Shown piece after piece: positions 1-11,144 of a DNA stretch of 64,000 nt. How positions within the stretch are numbered: the stretch's first letter is position 1; every line of letters starts with the position of its first letter. Origin of the DNA: Forficula auricularia. Taxonomy: Eukaryota > Arthropoda > Insecta > Dermaptera > Forficulidae. The translations under genes were made by a program, and so were the position numbers. The notes below the pieces were generated by a model that did no database searches, had not been told where the DNA came from, and saw nothing but the letters and a program-made list of their open reading frames with translations. The stretch lies in the NCBI GenBank assembly GCA_024734495.1, contig JALMQS010000852.1, positions 62,001 through 126,000 of the forward strand, in the 5' to 3' direction.

Positions 1-29
1 CATTTATCTACGGTTATCTACAGATTAAA

Positions 30-390
30 TTTGATACAAAATCGCAGTTTTTCCTTCATAGAATGAATACCACTCATCCTAGAAACTCGATTCCTATCGC
101 ATTCTCTAGTAAATTTTTGTTGACTTGAACGTTTACATGGACAACTTTGTTGTTGAAAATTCTTAGATTTATAGCTATCTAACATTTTCAATGACGGAAA
201 TGATCAATTTTTTCAAAAAATCGCAGGTTTTCCTTCATAAAATAATAACCACTCATTCTGGAAAGTTGATTTCTATCTCATTCTATAGAAAATTTTATTT
301 ACTTGAACGTTTCCTTGGACCAATTTTTTGACAAAGCTCTTCAATTTATAGATATCCAGCAGGATATGATCCGAATCCTCAAAAATGTTG
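30..390 (+). repeat. Tandem pair of a ~179 bp interspersed repeat (family A)
   Basis: Two diverged head-to-tail copies, anchored by ATCGCAG at 41 and 220. Each runs through 'ccttcataaaat', 'cactcatcctagaaac', 'acttgaacgtttact' and 'tttatagatatc'. The same unit recurs near 8690, 35195, inverted near 35400, and near 49100. In two of those places it lies inside large foldbacks, so it is probably a fragment of a mobile element. No coding potential seen. Confidence 0.7.
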
Positions 391-527
391 TTTGCTCGCT
401 ATCTCTCGACTGAGTTAAAATCTTCCGGTTTCCGGTTGCGTGTGTCTGCTCCAGCCTGCACAGGTATACCAGTGCAGGCAGGTTTACCTGACATGTATGC
501 CGGGACGTGTGTGTGCCGCCCTAAAAA
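391..527. other. Unassigned stretch with a near-palindrome
   Basis: No gene seen. A 24 bp near-perfect palindrome (CCTGCAC..GTGCAGG) lies at 455-478. Confidence 0.4.
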
Positions 528-660
528 TATCCAATTGTTAATATGTAAATATAAATAAACTAATTATTATTAATTCCACCGCATTTTCGATCTCAAAGTA
601 ATTATATATATATAAATATAGCTATATCCTAATATATTAATTTTTCACAAACATTTAAAA

Positions 661-661
661 A

Positions 662-693
<32 letters not shown>
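661..693 (+). repeat. Poly-T tract
   Basis: Homopolymer of about 30 T inside repeat R copy 1. The other copies have only 8-9 T, so it is a local expansion. Confidence 0.8.
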
Positions 694-698
<5 letters not shown>

Positions 699-1342
699 AC
701 CACACTAGTTTTTTTGAATTATATACTAGTTTAGCTTACATAAAATTTTATTTTTTAATTAAACCTTCGAAAAAAATAAATAACAGTCAAGCATTAATAT
801 TACGTTCTTCTTCAAGTCCCTTTAGTAAAGTATAATTTATTGCACCTGTGCAGTTCATCATCAAACATTCTTCTATTTTATTACATTACATATAATCATT
901 GCTTCTTTTAATAATACTAATAGTAATAATTGACTGGGCAGGCAGGCAAGGCAAATGATTAAATCGCCCTTCTAATCGCTCCTAATAGACGTGCATGGTT
1001 TTCTTTCCTGGTGAATTTAAAATTAAAAATAATATTAATATCATTTTCAGATTGTTTTTTACAAGACTTTTGTACTCCCAATCAATAAAATTTTTTCAAT
1101 ATATCTAAGAATATATCTAATTGACAATGAATATAAATAAACTAATTATTATTAATTCCACTGCTTTTTTTATCTCAAAATAATTATATATATATACATA
1201 TAGCTATATCCCAAATATAGTATATCAAATTTTTATAAACATTTAAAAATCTTTTTTTTTAAGAACTACCACTAGTTTTGAAATATATGCAAGTTTAGCT
1301 TGCATAAAATTTCATTTTTAATTAAATCTTCGAAAAAAACAT

Positions 1343-2069
1343 AAAAATAAAAATTTTTAAGAAAAAAATAAAAACAGACTTCAAAAAATTAAATGCAACA
1401 AATAAAATACACTAAAAGGTATAAAATAATTATTATCTTATTTAGTTACAACTAAACGACGAAATATTAAGACGAAATTACTTTTCGAAGTCGGTGCCAA
1501 ACATATTTCTTTTATGAATTGCACTCGACGGATCTTACTTAGTACGTTTGGAGGATATGCTCGCTTATAGGTATAGTTTGTTTGGTACCGAATTCAAAAA
1601 GTAATTTCATGTTAATATTTCGTCGTTTGAGTTGTAACTAAATAAGATAATAATTATTTTATACCTTTTAGTGTATTTTATTTGTTGCATTTAATTTTTT
1701 GAAGTCGGTTTTATTTTTTCTTAAAAATTTTTATTTTTCTCTTTTTAGTGATGTTATTAATAGTGATCATATCATCAGAACTTGACCAAATTAATATGAC
1801 ACCATCCCTAAGACACCCCCTTTCGGATAAAAAAAGAACCATCGAAATCGGTTCATAAACAAAGAGGTTAGGTCTAAACAAACCTAATAAAAAAGGTCTA
1901 ATACCTATGAAAAAAATCGAAAAAAAATGGGACCAATCGGAAGCTAGACTGGACCCAATCAAAAAAAATTTTCAAAATCGGTTGAGAATTGGCGGAGATA
2001 TGAGGTAACATAGGCACAAAAAAAAAAATCAAGTCGAATAGAGAACCTCCTCCTTTTTTGAAGTCGGTT
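1343..2069 (-). mobile_element. GAAGTCGGT foldback element, copy 1
   Basis: Inserted in repeat R. It has an inner inverted repeat of about 150 bp per arm (1350-1510 and 1585-1735) around a ~90 bp loop, then an outer arm to 2069 ending GAAGTCGGTT. GAAGTCGGT or its complement occurs at every arm junction. The loop contains 'cgctcgcttataggtatag' in orientation A. Short ORFs across the outer arm (about 80 aa) recur only because the repeat recurs, and have no recognisable domain. Superfamily unknown; this motif is widespread in insect genomes. Confidence 0.7.
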
Positions 2070-2862
2070 AATAAATAACAGTCAAGCATTAATATCACGT
2101 TCTTCTTCTTCTTCAAGTCCCTTTAGTAAAAGTATAATTTATCGCACCTGTGCAGTTCATCATCAAACACTCTTCTATTTTATTACATTACATATAATTC
2201 TAATTGCTTCTTTTAATAATACTAATAGTAATAATTGACTGGGCAGGCAGGCAAGGCAAGGCAAATGATTAAATCGTCCCTTCTAATCTCTCCTAATAGA
2301 CCTTGCCAGTGGTTTTCTTTCCTGGTGAATTTAAAATTAAAAATAATATTAATATCATTTTAAGATTGTTTTTTACAAGACTTTGTATTACACAATCAAT
2401 AAAATTTTTACAATATATCTAAGAAATATCCAATTGTTAATAAATATAAATAAACTAAATTATTATTAATTCCACTGCTTTTTTGATCTCAAAGTAATTA
2501 TATATATGAAGAGCTCACATTCAAAACGTGCTTTGTCCGGGTGAATGTACTTTTCAGAAACTGCAAATAACGAATATAAAAAATATATATATTTATTTTT
2601 TGTAACAAAAATAACTAATAATTTATAGATATTCTATTTATCACAATGAGATACGTCTATAAAAAAGTTATAAAGGATTAATATTTTAAATAATTAATAT
2701 AAAATTGGACAAAGCACGTTTTGCATGAAATTAATGGACAAAGCACGGTTTGAATGAATTAGACATGGACAAAGCTTATTTTGATCAAATTTTATTTATT
2801 TATAAAAGAAATATACATTTTAAAAAAACATTATGAGTCCATTAAGATGACACCTTTGCTTC

Positions 2863-3195
2863 TTAAATGTGTAAATCACACATTTCAGGTTCCTCAAAAT
2901 TTTTCGTAGGCACATTAAAAATAATGTCTTTGTACCAGTTCAAACGGCCATCAGCAAGTGGCTCATCGGCCCATTTTTCATCAAACATTTTGATAAGAAG
3001 TTTATTAACATCATTTTTCTTCTCTCTGCTAATTACATGACCAAGTGACACATTTTCAAGTTGGATGTCATTAAATTGAATGTTGCCTGCACGCCTTAAA
3101 GAAATAAAATGTTCATTTTCAAATTTGTAGTTCTTCATTCCTTTCACTATAACATGCCTCTTGATACTGATTTTCTTCATTTTAGTGGGTAACAC
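2863..3195 (-). pseudogene. Transposon protein, C-terminal remnant
   Basis: A 110-residue frame ending close to the left subterminal repeats. It is highly charged, with no membrane segment and no complete catalytic motif seen. The end (DGRLNWYKDII then NVPTK) looks like a protein C-terminus, and placement before the terminal repeats fits the 3' end of a transposase gene. In frame with the 3232-3516 fragment. I infer that both derive from one longer gene whose middle was deleted. Function of the intact protein is not identified beyond likely transposition. Confidence 0.45.
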
Positions 3196-3231
3196 TTAGT
3201 GGGTAACACTTCTTCAACAGCCTACGCCGTT

Positions 3232-3516
3232 TTATTGGACATGTCTTAATAAGAGTATAAATAATGCTGTCTTGAGAAGCTTTATCTGGCTTTTCAAAAA
3301 ATTATTTCTAAAGGTTTTCAAGTCCCTTGGCATGAACTTCACACAAGAAAACCTATCGTTATCATGTTTACAAGGTTCAAATTTAAGGGCTATTTTAGGA
3401 GTGCTGTACCTGGTTGATTTTGATGCAGTTTTTTTACCACGTGTAGAATGTCTTTTTCTGCTTCCAATGTTGTAGTCACCCACACGTACACTTCCGTCGG
3501 CATCTTCATTTTCCAT
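3232..3516 (-). pseudogene. Transposon protein, N-terminal remnant
   Basis: A 94-residue reading frame opening with an ATG just inside the right end of the 1.38 kb transposon. A basic stretch (GSRKRHSTRGKK, residues 18-29) is followed by a Cys/His-containing stretch (CKHDNDRFSCVKF) and a helical segment. The pattern C-K-H-x5-F-x-C followed by D-x3-F resembles the N-terminus of large uncharacterised transposon proteins of arthropods; that match is from memory. The frame ends in hydrophobic residues unlikely to be original, so it probably runs past a deletion breakpoint. In the same frame as the fragment at 2863-3195, separated by 36 bp with a stop. The catalytic centre appears to be missing. 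Confidence 0.5.
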
Positions 3517-4348
3517 TTTAAATGAAATTTGTGAATATATGAAAACAATTAAATATTAAGAGTACTCACAAGAGCTTTTCCAACTGAACTAATCCTATAA
3601 AGTAAGGTTAGAGAATGAATAAGACGTGGCAGAAACAAACAGTCACGTGACTAGAAACAAGCAACCCTATTGGTCAGATGGACTAAGCACGAATTGGTTG
3701 AAACTTGTCTATGGACAAAGCACACTTTGTATGAAACTCATGTTTTCAACATCATTTTTAAATGAGAAATAACATGATTTTACTGAATTCTGATATTCCT
3801 TCATGTGCAAATTACGTAGAGGAACACAAATATGTCAATAACTCATTTTCGAAAAAAAGTGGACAAAGCACGTTTTGAATGTGAGCTCCTCATATATAGC
3901 TATATCCCAAATATATCAATTTTTCACAAACATTTAAAAATCTTTTTTTTTAAGAACTACACTAGTTTTGTTTTTTTGAATTATATGCGAGCTTAGCATA
4001 CATAAAATTTTATTTTTAATTAAACCTTCGAAAAAAATAAAAATAAATAACAGTCAAGCATTAATATCACGTTCTTCTTCTTCAAGTCCCTTTTAGTAAA
4101 GTATAATTTATCGCACCTGTGCAGTTCATCATCAAACACTCTTCTATTTTATTACATTACATATAATTCTAATTGCTTCTTTTAATAATACTAATAGTAA
4201 TAATTGACTGGGCAGGCAGGCAGGCAAGTCAAGGCAAATGATTAAATCGCCCTTCTAATAGACCCTCGTGGTTTTCTTGCCTGGTGTTGTGTTCCTTTGC
4301 TCTAATTGGTCAAATTAATAATTGGACATGTCCGTCTAGATCTTTCGA

Positions 4349-4370
4349 GTGTGTATGTGTGTGTGTGTGT
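4349..4370 (+). repeat. (GT)n microsatellite
   Basis: Alternating GT with one interruption. Confidence 0.9.
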
Positions 4371-4449
4371 TATTAATTTGTACCATTTATTCGCTTGGCT
4401 GGCATAATCCCCTGGCATTTATCATTTTAATTTAGACCGAGAGAGAGGA

Positions 4450-6000
4450 ATATTTAAGACACCATTAGACCATTAGATTAGGGAGATTCGTCTTTCTTAT
4501 ACTTGTTCTGCTTTACGTTCACCTGGATAACTATTACAAGGTTAAAGGGCAAAGAAATTAAATAGTGTACATATCACATTATTTACACTTACGTGATATA
4601 ATATATTTCTATTAATATTCAATAAATAGAAATTTAAATATTCCACTATTTTACTCAAATAACAATATTTTAATAATTTACTTATTGATGCTTGGTTTGA
4701 ATAGCGGCGTCTAAACTATTAATATATCTAGAGTTGTTCCAAAAATATGAGAATACTTAAAATACGTATATAATTTATTCATATTGAACAGAGATCGATT
4801 TCGCCATAATTAACTTCACCATCTATTCATATCAAATATAATTTCTTAACTATAAATATATCATTTTTTCAGTGCATATCTATATTCAATAGTGTTTTAA
4901 TAAATAATTACGTATTAATCACATTAACCACTGTTTACAGTAATATTTAAGACACCATTAGACCATTAGATTAGGGAGATTCATCTTCCTTATAGTTGTT
5001 CTTCTGCTTTACGTTCAAACTGGATAACTATTGCACGATTAAAGGGCAAAGAAATTAAATAGTGTACATATTATATTATTTACATTTACGTGGTGTAAAT
5101 ATATTAATATTAATATTCAATAAATAGAAATTAAGAAATTCTTATGAAATGATTAAATTTTGTGACCTAAAATTTTTTTGTTAAAATCAACATTTTTTCA
5201 TTATTAAATATATGTATATTTAAAAGAAAAATAATCAACATAAAAAATATAAAACACGACGTTTCGATCAGTATATACTATATTTTCAAGAATGAGATAC
5301 CTGTGCACAAATAGCTAAAAACTTTTTAAAACTTTTTTAATCATCATTCTCAATTTTTGAAGAAAATTTCCCAAGAAAATAGCTAGAAACTTTTTTAGAC
5401 TTTTTAAAACATTTTTAATACTTTTTTTATACTTTTTTAAACTCATCATTCTTAATTTCTGAAGAAAATTTCCCATAAACTTTTTTAAACTTTTTTAAAC
5501 TTTTTTAATCATCATTCTCAATTCCTGAAAAAAATTTCTCTTTAAAATTTTTTAAAATATCTTAAAACATTTTATAACATCTTAAAACATTTTATAACAT
5601 CTTAAAAACATATTAAAACATCTTAAAATATCTTTAAACATCTTATAACATTTTTTACATCAAATAATTACATATTATTCCATTTAAATATCAAACTATT
5701 AAATTGAACTATTCTTCTATTTTACTCAAATAACAATATTTTCATAATTTACTTATTGGTGCATGGTTCAAATTGCGGCATCTTAACTATTAATATATCT
5801 AGGGTTGTTCCAAAAATATGTGAATACTTAAAATACGTATATTATTTATTCATAGATCGATTTCGCCATAATTAACTTCACCATCTATTCATATGAAATA
5901 TAATTTCTTAACTATAAATATATCGTTTTTTCAGTGTATATATAATAGTGTTTTAATAAATAATTACGTATTAACCACTGTTTACAGTAATATTTAACAA
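4450..6000 (+). repeat. Direct duplication of a ~493 bp AT-rich unit; second copy interrupted
   Basis: Copy 1 starts at 4450 and copy 2 at 4943 with the same ATATTTAAGACACCATTAG start. Shared markers include 'ggataactattac', 'gtttgaatagcgg' and 'cgccataattaacttcacc'. Copy 2 breaks off near 5130 and resumes near 5690. A third partial copy is at 41037-41320. Non-coding. Confidence 0.8.
5131..5689 (+). repeat. Insert of degenerate tandem repeats beside a GAAACGTCG motif
   Basis: Interrupts the second 493 bp unit. It has 'acgacgtttcgatc' at 5258-5271, three copies of 'catcattct(c/t)aatt..tgaa.aaaatttccc' near 5342, 5446 and 5510, and several copies of 'cttaaaacattttataaca' at 5560-5650. The T-rich spacers 'acttttttaaa' are themselves repeated. 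No coding. Confidence 0.6.
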
Positions 6001-6607
6001 ATTAGTTCTGTTAAGACATTGAGTAAATATTAATAAATTTTGACTGATGACTATTTAAGAGATATATAGAAAGTAATTTGTTTTTCTGATAATATCTCTG
6101 AGTGTATTTGGCGTAGGTAGATAGTTCAGTGGGCATCACTGATTAACTCACCTGTTGACACATATTAAATGAGTAACCATTTCATTTCAACAACAGGGGA
6201 ATAACTGAGACATCATTCATTCAAATGGGAATAATAATAGACATTCAGAGGGTGTGGGGGGTGAGGGGAAGAGTGCTTGGTCTTTTTGACCTTTTATTTT
6301 TTACTGAGAGACCCTGGCCTTTTCGAAATCGCTATATTCCCTTCAACACAATTAAAAAATTAAATAAAAACATTAAAAGATTAACAAATATATAATTAAA
6401 TGTTAACTATACATAATCTGAAGAGAGAAATATTTTTAAGCTAAAGACTTTGAATTTTCAAGGTATCTAAATTTAATCAACGAAATTTTGAGAAAATAAT
6501 TATTTTACTATAGGTAACTGGAAATCGCAGATACGCCAACTGGTGGTGAAAACTTGAACTGTCTCAATTGGGTCTTCTGACATGTGATTGATCGGTGTTT
6601 AAATGAC
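6001..6607. other. Unassigned AT-rich DNA
   Basis: No ORF or repeat structure recognised beyond a short G-rich run at 6250-6275. Confidence 0.4.
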
Positions 6608-7264
6608 AGTACCTGGCCACCGAGCGATGCTCGGTAACTTTTTGCTCGGTTAATAGCTATATATTAATCCTCGAAACCCCCCCTCGCCCCCCCCAAACCC
6701 CGTGCCTCCCCCCGGGCCCCTACCACCGCAACCCACCTCCTGCACCCCCACATCTACCCCGCACCCAGTTTTTGCATTTTTAGCCTTCAGTGGCCCACAG
6801 ATTATGTGTATATAAATAAATACGGTTTAATTATTTTTTTTTAATTAAATAACAATTTTTGAGTTCATCAATTAAATTGTCAAATTAATATTTGTGGGAT
6901 TTACAACTCGATTTTTAATCAATTAAGTTGGCCAACTTTTAATATATAATAATAATTATAATGATCTTATTGTGGGATATAAAATTAAAAAACCAATTAT
7001 TTATTAAAAGGAAATTGAATAAAAATGTAAATAAAGATTTTTATTGAGTCAACCACCTGTGAATAATTATTTCAATTAACAAAAAACCCATCAAAAATAA
7101 CTTAGACGAAGATGAGACCGTGACAGATCAAATGTCCAACATAAAACCCCCTAACCCGTGAATTTCATCCAAATCGTTAGAGCCGTTTTTGAGAACCCGA
7201 CCGGATATATACTCTATATATATATATATATATATACAATTTATGCTCGTTTAGTATAATAAGA
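6608..7264 (-). mobile_element. Helitron-like non-autonomous element H1
   Basis: Read on the minus strand: 5' end TCTTATTATACTAAACGAGC at 7264, preceded by A; a (TA)n run; 'aacggctctaacgatttgga'-type sequence; then a G-rich tract (complement of 6676-6770) and the terminal hairpin CCGAGCATCGCTCGG ending in CCAGGTACT at 6608. A TC 5' end, a terminal GC hairpin and no obvious target duplication are Helitron hallmarks. The CTRR 3' end is not satisfied in this copy. Confidence 0.55.
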
Positions 7265-7717
7265 TATAAACAAAATCCAAACATATTTATTGAATAATAT
7301 TCTTTGACATTTGTGACAGCGACCCAAGTGTGTTAGTTTCAATTTCTACCACATGGCGGCAACACCGTACTTACCATTTTACCAATATAAGAGTTCAAAT
7401 TTGATAGAAATAGAATAAAATAGAGGATGTCATCTGTTAGATCCGAGATGGAATGGATTATTTTTAATTATATGAGAGCAGGGTTGTTTTCACCCTCTTG
7501 GGATCGATTTTCTTATCCCCACCAAGGAGCATGCATGGAGCCAATAGATTAATTTGCAACAGGAAAATTAGTAGTAAGATCTCCTAGAAGGAGAGGCTAT
7601 AAGTGAAAGTCGTATGGCGTAGAAACAACTTTATTTTTACAACTATTTTTCATTTTCTAATAACATACGTTGTTGTTGTTGTTATTGTTACTTTCCTAAA
7701 TCAACCAATTGTACCTA
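7265..7717. other. Unassigned
   Basis: Mixed composition; a short (TTG)n stretch at 7671-7686. No protein domain recognised. Confidence 0.4.
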
Positions 7718-7856
7718 ACAAAGAGAAACAAAGAGGTTGTCCTCTGCTTGATGCAAATAAACATATACACATATATATACAGATATATCATCTTGATATA
7801 TATGTGTATATGTTTATTTGCATCAAGCAGAGGACAACTTCTTTGTTTCTCTTTGT
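7718..7856. repeat. 139 bp near-perfect palindrome
   Basis: The arms 'acaaagagaaac..gaggttgtcctctgc' and their complement are symmetrical around an AT core, with a single mismatch seen. A half copy ('ggttgtcctctgcttgatgc') is at 10398-10440; related cores are at about 14170, 15340 and 30407-30432. Likely a small MITE hairpin. Confidence 0.75.
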
Positions 7857-8403
7857 GAATCAACAACTCTGCTACTCTCGGCAAAACAAAAACTTTTCAA
7901 TTAAATTGTACCTAATCCTAAATTTCCATTTCACGTTTATTCAACTAATTTTTGATTTTCTGTTTCTGTTGTTGTTGTTGTTGTTGTTGTTGAATATAAA
8001 GATGATTATTATTGGCTAATTGGTTTTTATTTCCTTACCCAGGGAGAGGCGTGAAGGAGCCATCAGCACGGACCGACAACTATTGCAAACCAAACTTCTT
8101 TCTACTCTACTCTACTCTCTACGATCTACGATCTACGATCTACGTGGAGAGAGAGAGCCTTGCCTTGCCCAAAATGACCTTTCACCCCGATTGTATGCCA
8201 ACTCAACGAGAGAGGGATTTAGATTGCACACCAACAAAACAACAACGAGAATGAAAACTCCAAACAACCAACAAAAATAGTATTTTTTATTTTATTTTAC
8301 AAATCTACTCTTATATATGTATAGAATCGGTTAGAAAATTTAATTGATAAAAAATCGAGTTTTAAATCCCACAAATATGAAATATTAGAATTTGACAATT
8401 TAA
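7857..8403. other. Unassigned, with short tandem repeats
   Basis: (TTG)n at 7966-7993; (TCTAC)n then (GATCTAC)n at 8101-8144. Open frames here (80-138 aa) are low-complexity and not supported as genes. 'ctgctactctcggcaaaa' at 7870-7887 recurs at 55494. Confidence 0.45.
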
Positions 8404-8677
8404 TCTACTCTTATTAAACGAGCAAAAATTGTTTTATATAAGTATATATATATTTGTATCATTGTTGTATTTTGAAAACGGCTTTACCGATTTTGATGAA
8501 ACAAAATCTATTAACAAGTTTTGAGGATGAGAAAGCGATCTGACTAGGTCTGGACCTCGATAAATTTAATCTTAATTGATCTTTTCTTAATTAAAGTAAT
8601 TATTGATAGATGAAAATCTCAATAAATAAGTTTGTTTACATTTTTTTCAATTATCTTTATTTTTAATTGGTTTGAAA
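8404..8677 (+). mobile_element. Helitron-like element H2, 5' part
   Basis: Starts TCTACTCTTATTAAACGAGC directly after an A, followed by (TA)n, then 'aacggctttaccgatttt' and 'aagttttgaggatgagaaa'. The 3' half with hairpin is absent; family A repeat follows. Confidence 0.6.
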
Positions 8678-8858
8678 AACTACAATTTTTTTGCAAAATC
8701 TCAGTTTTCCCTTGATAAAATGAAAACCACTCATCCTAGAAACTTGATTTTTATCTCATTCTCTAGGAAATTTTATTGACTTGAATGTTTACTTGGACCA
8801 CTTTTTTGATAAAACTCTTAGATTTATAGATATCTAGAATTTTTCAGAGAGGAAATGA
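8678..8858 (+). repeat. Family A repeat, single copy
   Basis: Same ordered markers as the pair at 30-390 ('cactcatcctagaaac', 'ttgacttgaatgtttact'). Confidence 0.75.
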
Positions 8859-9299
8859 TCCATATAAATAAATAAGCTTTGAGAGTAATTGAATTGTAAC
8901 GAGTAAATGCAAAATTTATAATAAATAAACGGAACGAGATTGAAAAAAGTTTTCCATTAAATGGTAGATTTTGAGCGGATTTATCATCTTATATAAAAAT
9001 TAAAGCAAATTGATTTATCACATTAAATTAAATTAAATTTTTTAAATTTAAAAAACAAAATTCATTTCGTAATGAGGGTGTCTGGATTATATAAAAATTT
9101 CCCTGACTAAATCGTTTGTCAAATTTTTGAGCAATATTTTAAATTAAGTGGATACTGATGACGCATTCCAAAATTCCAAAAAAGAGAGATAATTTAAACT
9201 ATCTTTTTTATTCAAAAAAACCTAGGTTTCGGGGGCATATTCCCTCCTTCTTCAAAACCCTGAATGCCTCATCAATATCCGCTCAATTCACTTATAAAC
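8859..9299. other. AT-rich, with a decayed hammerhead-type hairpin
   Basis: At 9226-9254 the minus strand reads TTGAAGA - GGAGGGAATATGCCCCC - GAAACC, a degraded form of the CTGANGA-hairpin-GAAA motif. Its flanks resemble those at 31.1 kb. Confidence 0.45.
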
Positions 9300-10053
9300 A
9301 CGTATATATATATATATATATTTGTATCTTAGTTCTATTTTGAAAACGGCTTTACCGATTTTGATGAAACAAATTCTATTAAGAAGTTTTGAGGATGAGA
9401 AAGCGATCTGACTAGGTCTGGACCTCGATAAATTTAATCTTAATTGATCTTTTCTTAATTAAAGTAATTATTGATAGATGAAAATCTCAATAAAAAAGTT
9501 TGTTTACATTTTTTTCAATTATCTTTATTTTTAATTGGTTTTTTAATTTTAAAACCCATGAATACTTTATACCAAATATTGTTATATTATATTAAAATTA
9601 AGAATTTTTTGTTTGTTTTTAATTAACAGAGTGTCTAAATCATAACAAAACAGGTGTGTTTACAAATAAAGTGGTTCAAGTGGCATTTTTTTTATACGAC
9701 TTGGAAACAAATCATATTTAATTTTATGTTTTTATTTCAGATCCTGTATGATTATTTTTTTTATTATTTTTTTTCCTATTTATTTTTTTATAATATTTAT
9801 CAAAATGAACGAATGTAGGCAAATTGGTGTACGAGTAAACAAATATACACATAATATGTAGACCATGAGAAAGCTAGAAATGCGGGGTGGGGTGAATGTG
9901 GGAGGTGCGGGAGGTGGGGTGCAGTTGTGGGGGATCCGGGGGTGGGAGGCGCGGTTGGGGTGGGGTGGGACGGAGTGGGGGTGCATTGGTGGGGGCGAGG
10001 TGTGTGGTTTCGGGTGGGTCAGGGGTTACCGTGCATCGCTCGGTGGCTCCAGG
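9300..10053 (+). mobile_element. Helitron-like element H3, 5' truncated
   Basis: Begins in the (TA)n tract, continues through 'aacggctttaccgatttt', then a 150 bp G-rich tract (9880-10025), and ends with a CCGTGCATCGCTCGG-type hairpin and GGCTCCAGGTACT. The AT-rich middle (9540-9860) is unassigned. Confidence 0.55.
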
Positions 10054-10061
10054 TACTTAAT

Positions 10062-10334
10062 TATAAAACGCGGCAAATTGTTATTTAATTAAAAAACAAT
10101 AATTATATGGTATTTATTTATATGCCTAAATACACATAATCTGTGGGTCACTAGAAAACTAGAAAATAAAAAAGTGGGGGTGGGGGCGGGAGGCATGTGT
10201 GGGAATAGGGTAAAGGTTAGGGTAGGGGTGGAGATGGAGGGTGGAGTGTGAGTGTGGGGTTGGGGGAAGGGGAGTGTACTATATAGCTTTTAACTTGAAG
10301 AAAAAAGTTACCGAGCATCGCTTGGTGGCCAGGA
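10062..10334 (+). mobile_element. Helitron-like element, 3' fragment
   Basis: Second 3' end immediately downstream of H3: 'aattgttatttaatt', 'cataatctgtgggtc', a G-rich tract, and a hairpin ending GGCCAGGAACT. Its 5' half is missing. Confidence 0.55.
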
Positions 10335-10800
10335 ACTTTATATTTAAATGTCCATTTAGAAAAACAGAGAAACGAAATTTAATAAAAAGAAATAAACGAG
10401 GTTGTCCTCTGCTTGATGCAAATAAACATATAAGTACATACATATATAAAGTAAAGAAAAATTTTGAAAATTGTTTTTAGAAACATTTTAAAATTTAAAA
10501 TATAAAATACTAGGTAGGTTTCACATTAATAAAAGATCAGATGCCATATATTTCGGGGTATAAGCCCATCTTCAGGAGTTCACAAAGGACACTGAATACA
10601 AAAATGTTTTAGGAGTAAATTTCTTAATTTTAACAATAAGGGATGGGGGTGATAAGGTGAGAGGGGGGGGAGGGTTAAAGTACAAAGAAGATTTTTGTTT
10701 GTCTAAATTTAAGATTAAAAAAGGTTGATTGAAGCTTAGGAAGTACCTGGATCTTTGTAAATAGAAAGGTATGTATAGGTGCTCTTGTTTAGATTTATAC
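10335..10800 (-). repeat. Penelope-type terminal fragment with hammerhead-like hairpin
   Basis: On the minus strand, 10551-10575 reads CTGAAGA-T-GGG-CTTATA-CCCC-GAAA, preceded by GAACTC. 'taggtttcacatt' nearby matches the ends of the foldbacks at 33.4 and 44.3 kb. A half copy of the 7718 palindrome is at 10398-10440. Confidence 0.55.
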
Positions 10801-11144
10801 ACGTAAATTTACTAACTTTTAAAATATATATATATAATAATATTTGTAATGATCTATTAGTGGAATTTAAAATTAAAAAACCAATTAAAAATTAAAACGA
10901 AATTGAATAAAAATGTAATTATACATTTTTATCGAGACAACCACCTGTGAATAATTATTTCAATTAACAAAAAAACTATCAAAAACAACTTAGCCGAAGA
11001 TGAGACCGTGACAGATCGAATCGCCAACACAAAAACTTCCTAACCCGTGAATTTCATCCAAATCGTTAGAGCCGTTTTCGAGAACCCGACCGGATATATA
11101 TATATATATATATATATACAAGAATTGCTCATTTAATAAGAGTA
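10801..11144 (-). mobile_element. Helitron-like element H4, 5' half
   Basis: Minus-strand 5' end (complement of 'gctcatttaataagagta' at 11144), (TA)n, and the shared 'aatcgttagagccgtttt' and 'gaagatgagaccgtgacag' blocks. It abuts the 3' end of H5 directly, making a head-to-tail pair. Confidence 0.55.

Larger units (their letters stand above)
2511..3888 (-). mobile_element. 1.38 kb inverted-repeat DNA transposon with subterminal repeats
   Basis: Ends are exact 28 bp inverted repeats at 2511-2538 and 3861-3888, starting GAGCTCACATTC and ending in GGACAAAGCACG on the inner side. Pairing extends about 10 bp further out (TATATGA/G). The host repeat R is interrupted within its TATATA stretch, consistent with a TA-rich target duplication. 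The inner unit GGACAAAGCACG-TTTG-ATGA repeats near 2707, 2734, 2766, 3681 and 3711, the usual pattern of transposase binding sites. Two minus-strand protein pieces lie inside. Probably an internal-deletion derivative of a larger autonomous element. Confidence 0.8.
528..4290 (+). repeat. Three tandem copies of a ~586 bp AT-rich repeat (family R), two interrupted
   Basis: Copies are anchored by the (C)CAATTGTTAATA-like start at about 531, 1116 and 2430. Markers in order: 'gatctcaaagtaatta', 'tagctatatcc', 'cacactagttt', 'cgcacctgtgcagttcatc', 'gactgggcaggcaggcaag', 'tttctttcctggtg'. Copy 2 is split by a GAAGTCGGT foldback (1343-2069) and copy 3 by a 1.4 kb inverted-repeat transposon (2511-3888). 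Removing the inserts restores a period of about 586 bp. Partial copies recur at 33.8-34.1 kb, 38.1 kb and 39.85 kb. No ORF. Confidence 0.75.

Noticed and set aside
5342..5540. CRISPR array from spaced 'catcattct' repeats
   Set aside because: Only three degenerate copies with uneven spacing, in eukaryotic repeat DNA.
7603..8019. 138-residue ORF as a host gene
   Set aside because: It spans the 139 bp palindrome and a (TTG)n tract; low-complexity hydrophobic translation.
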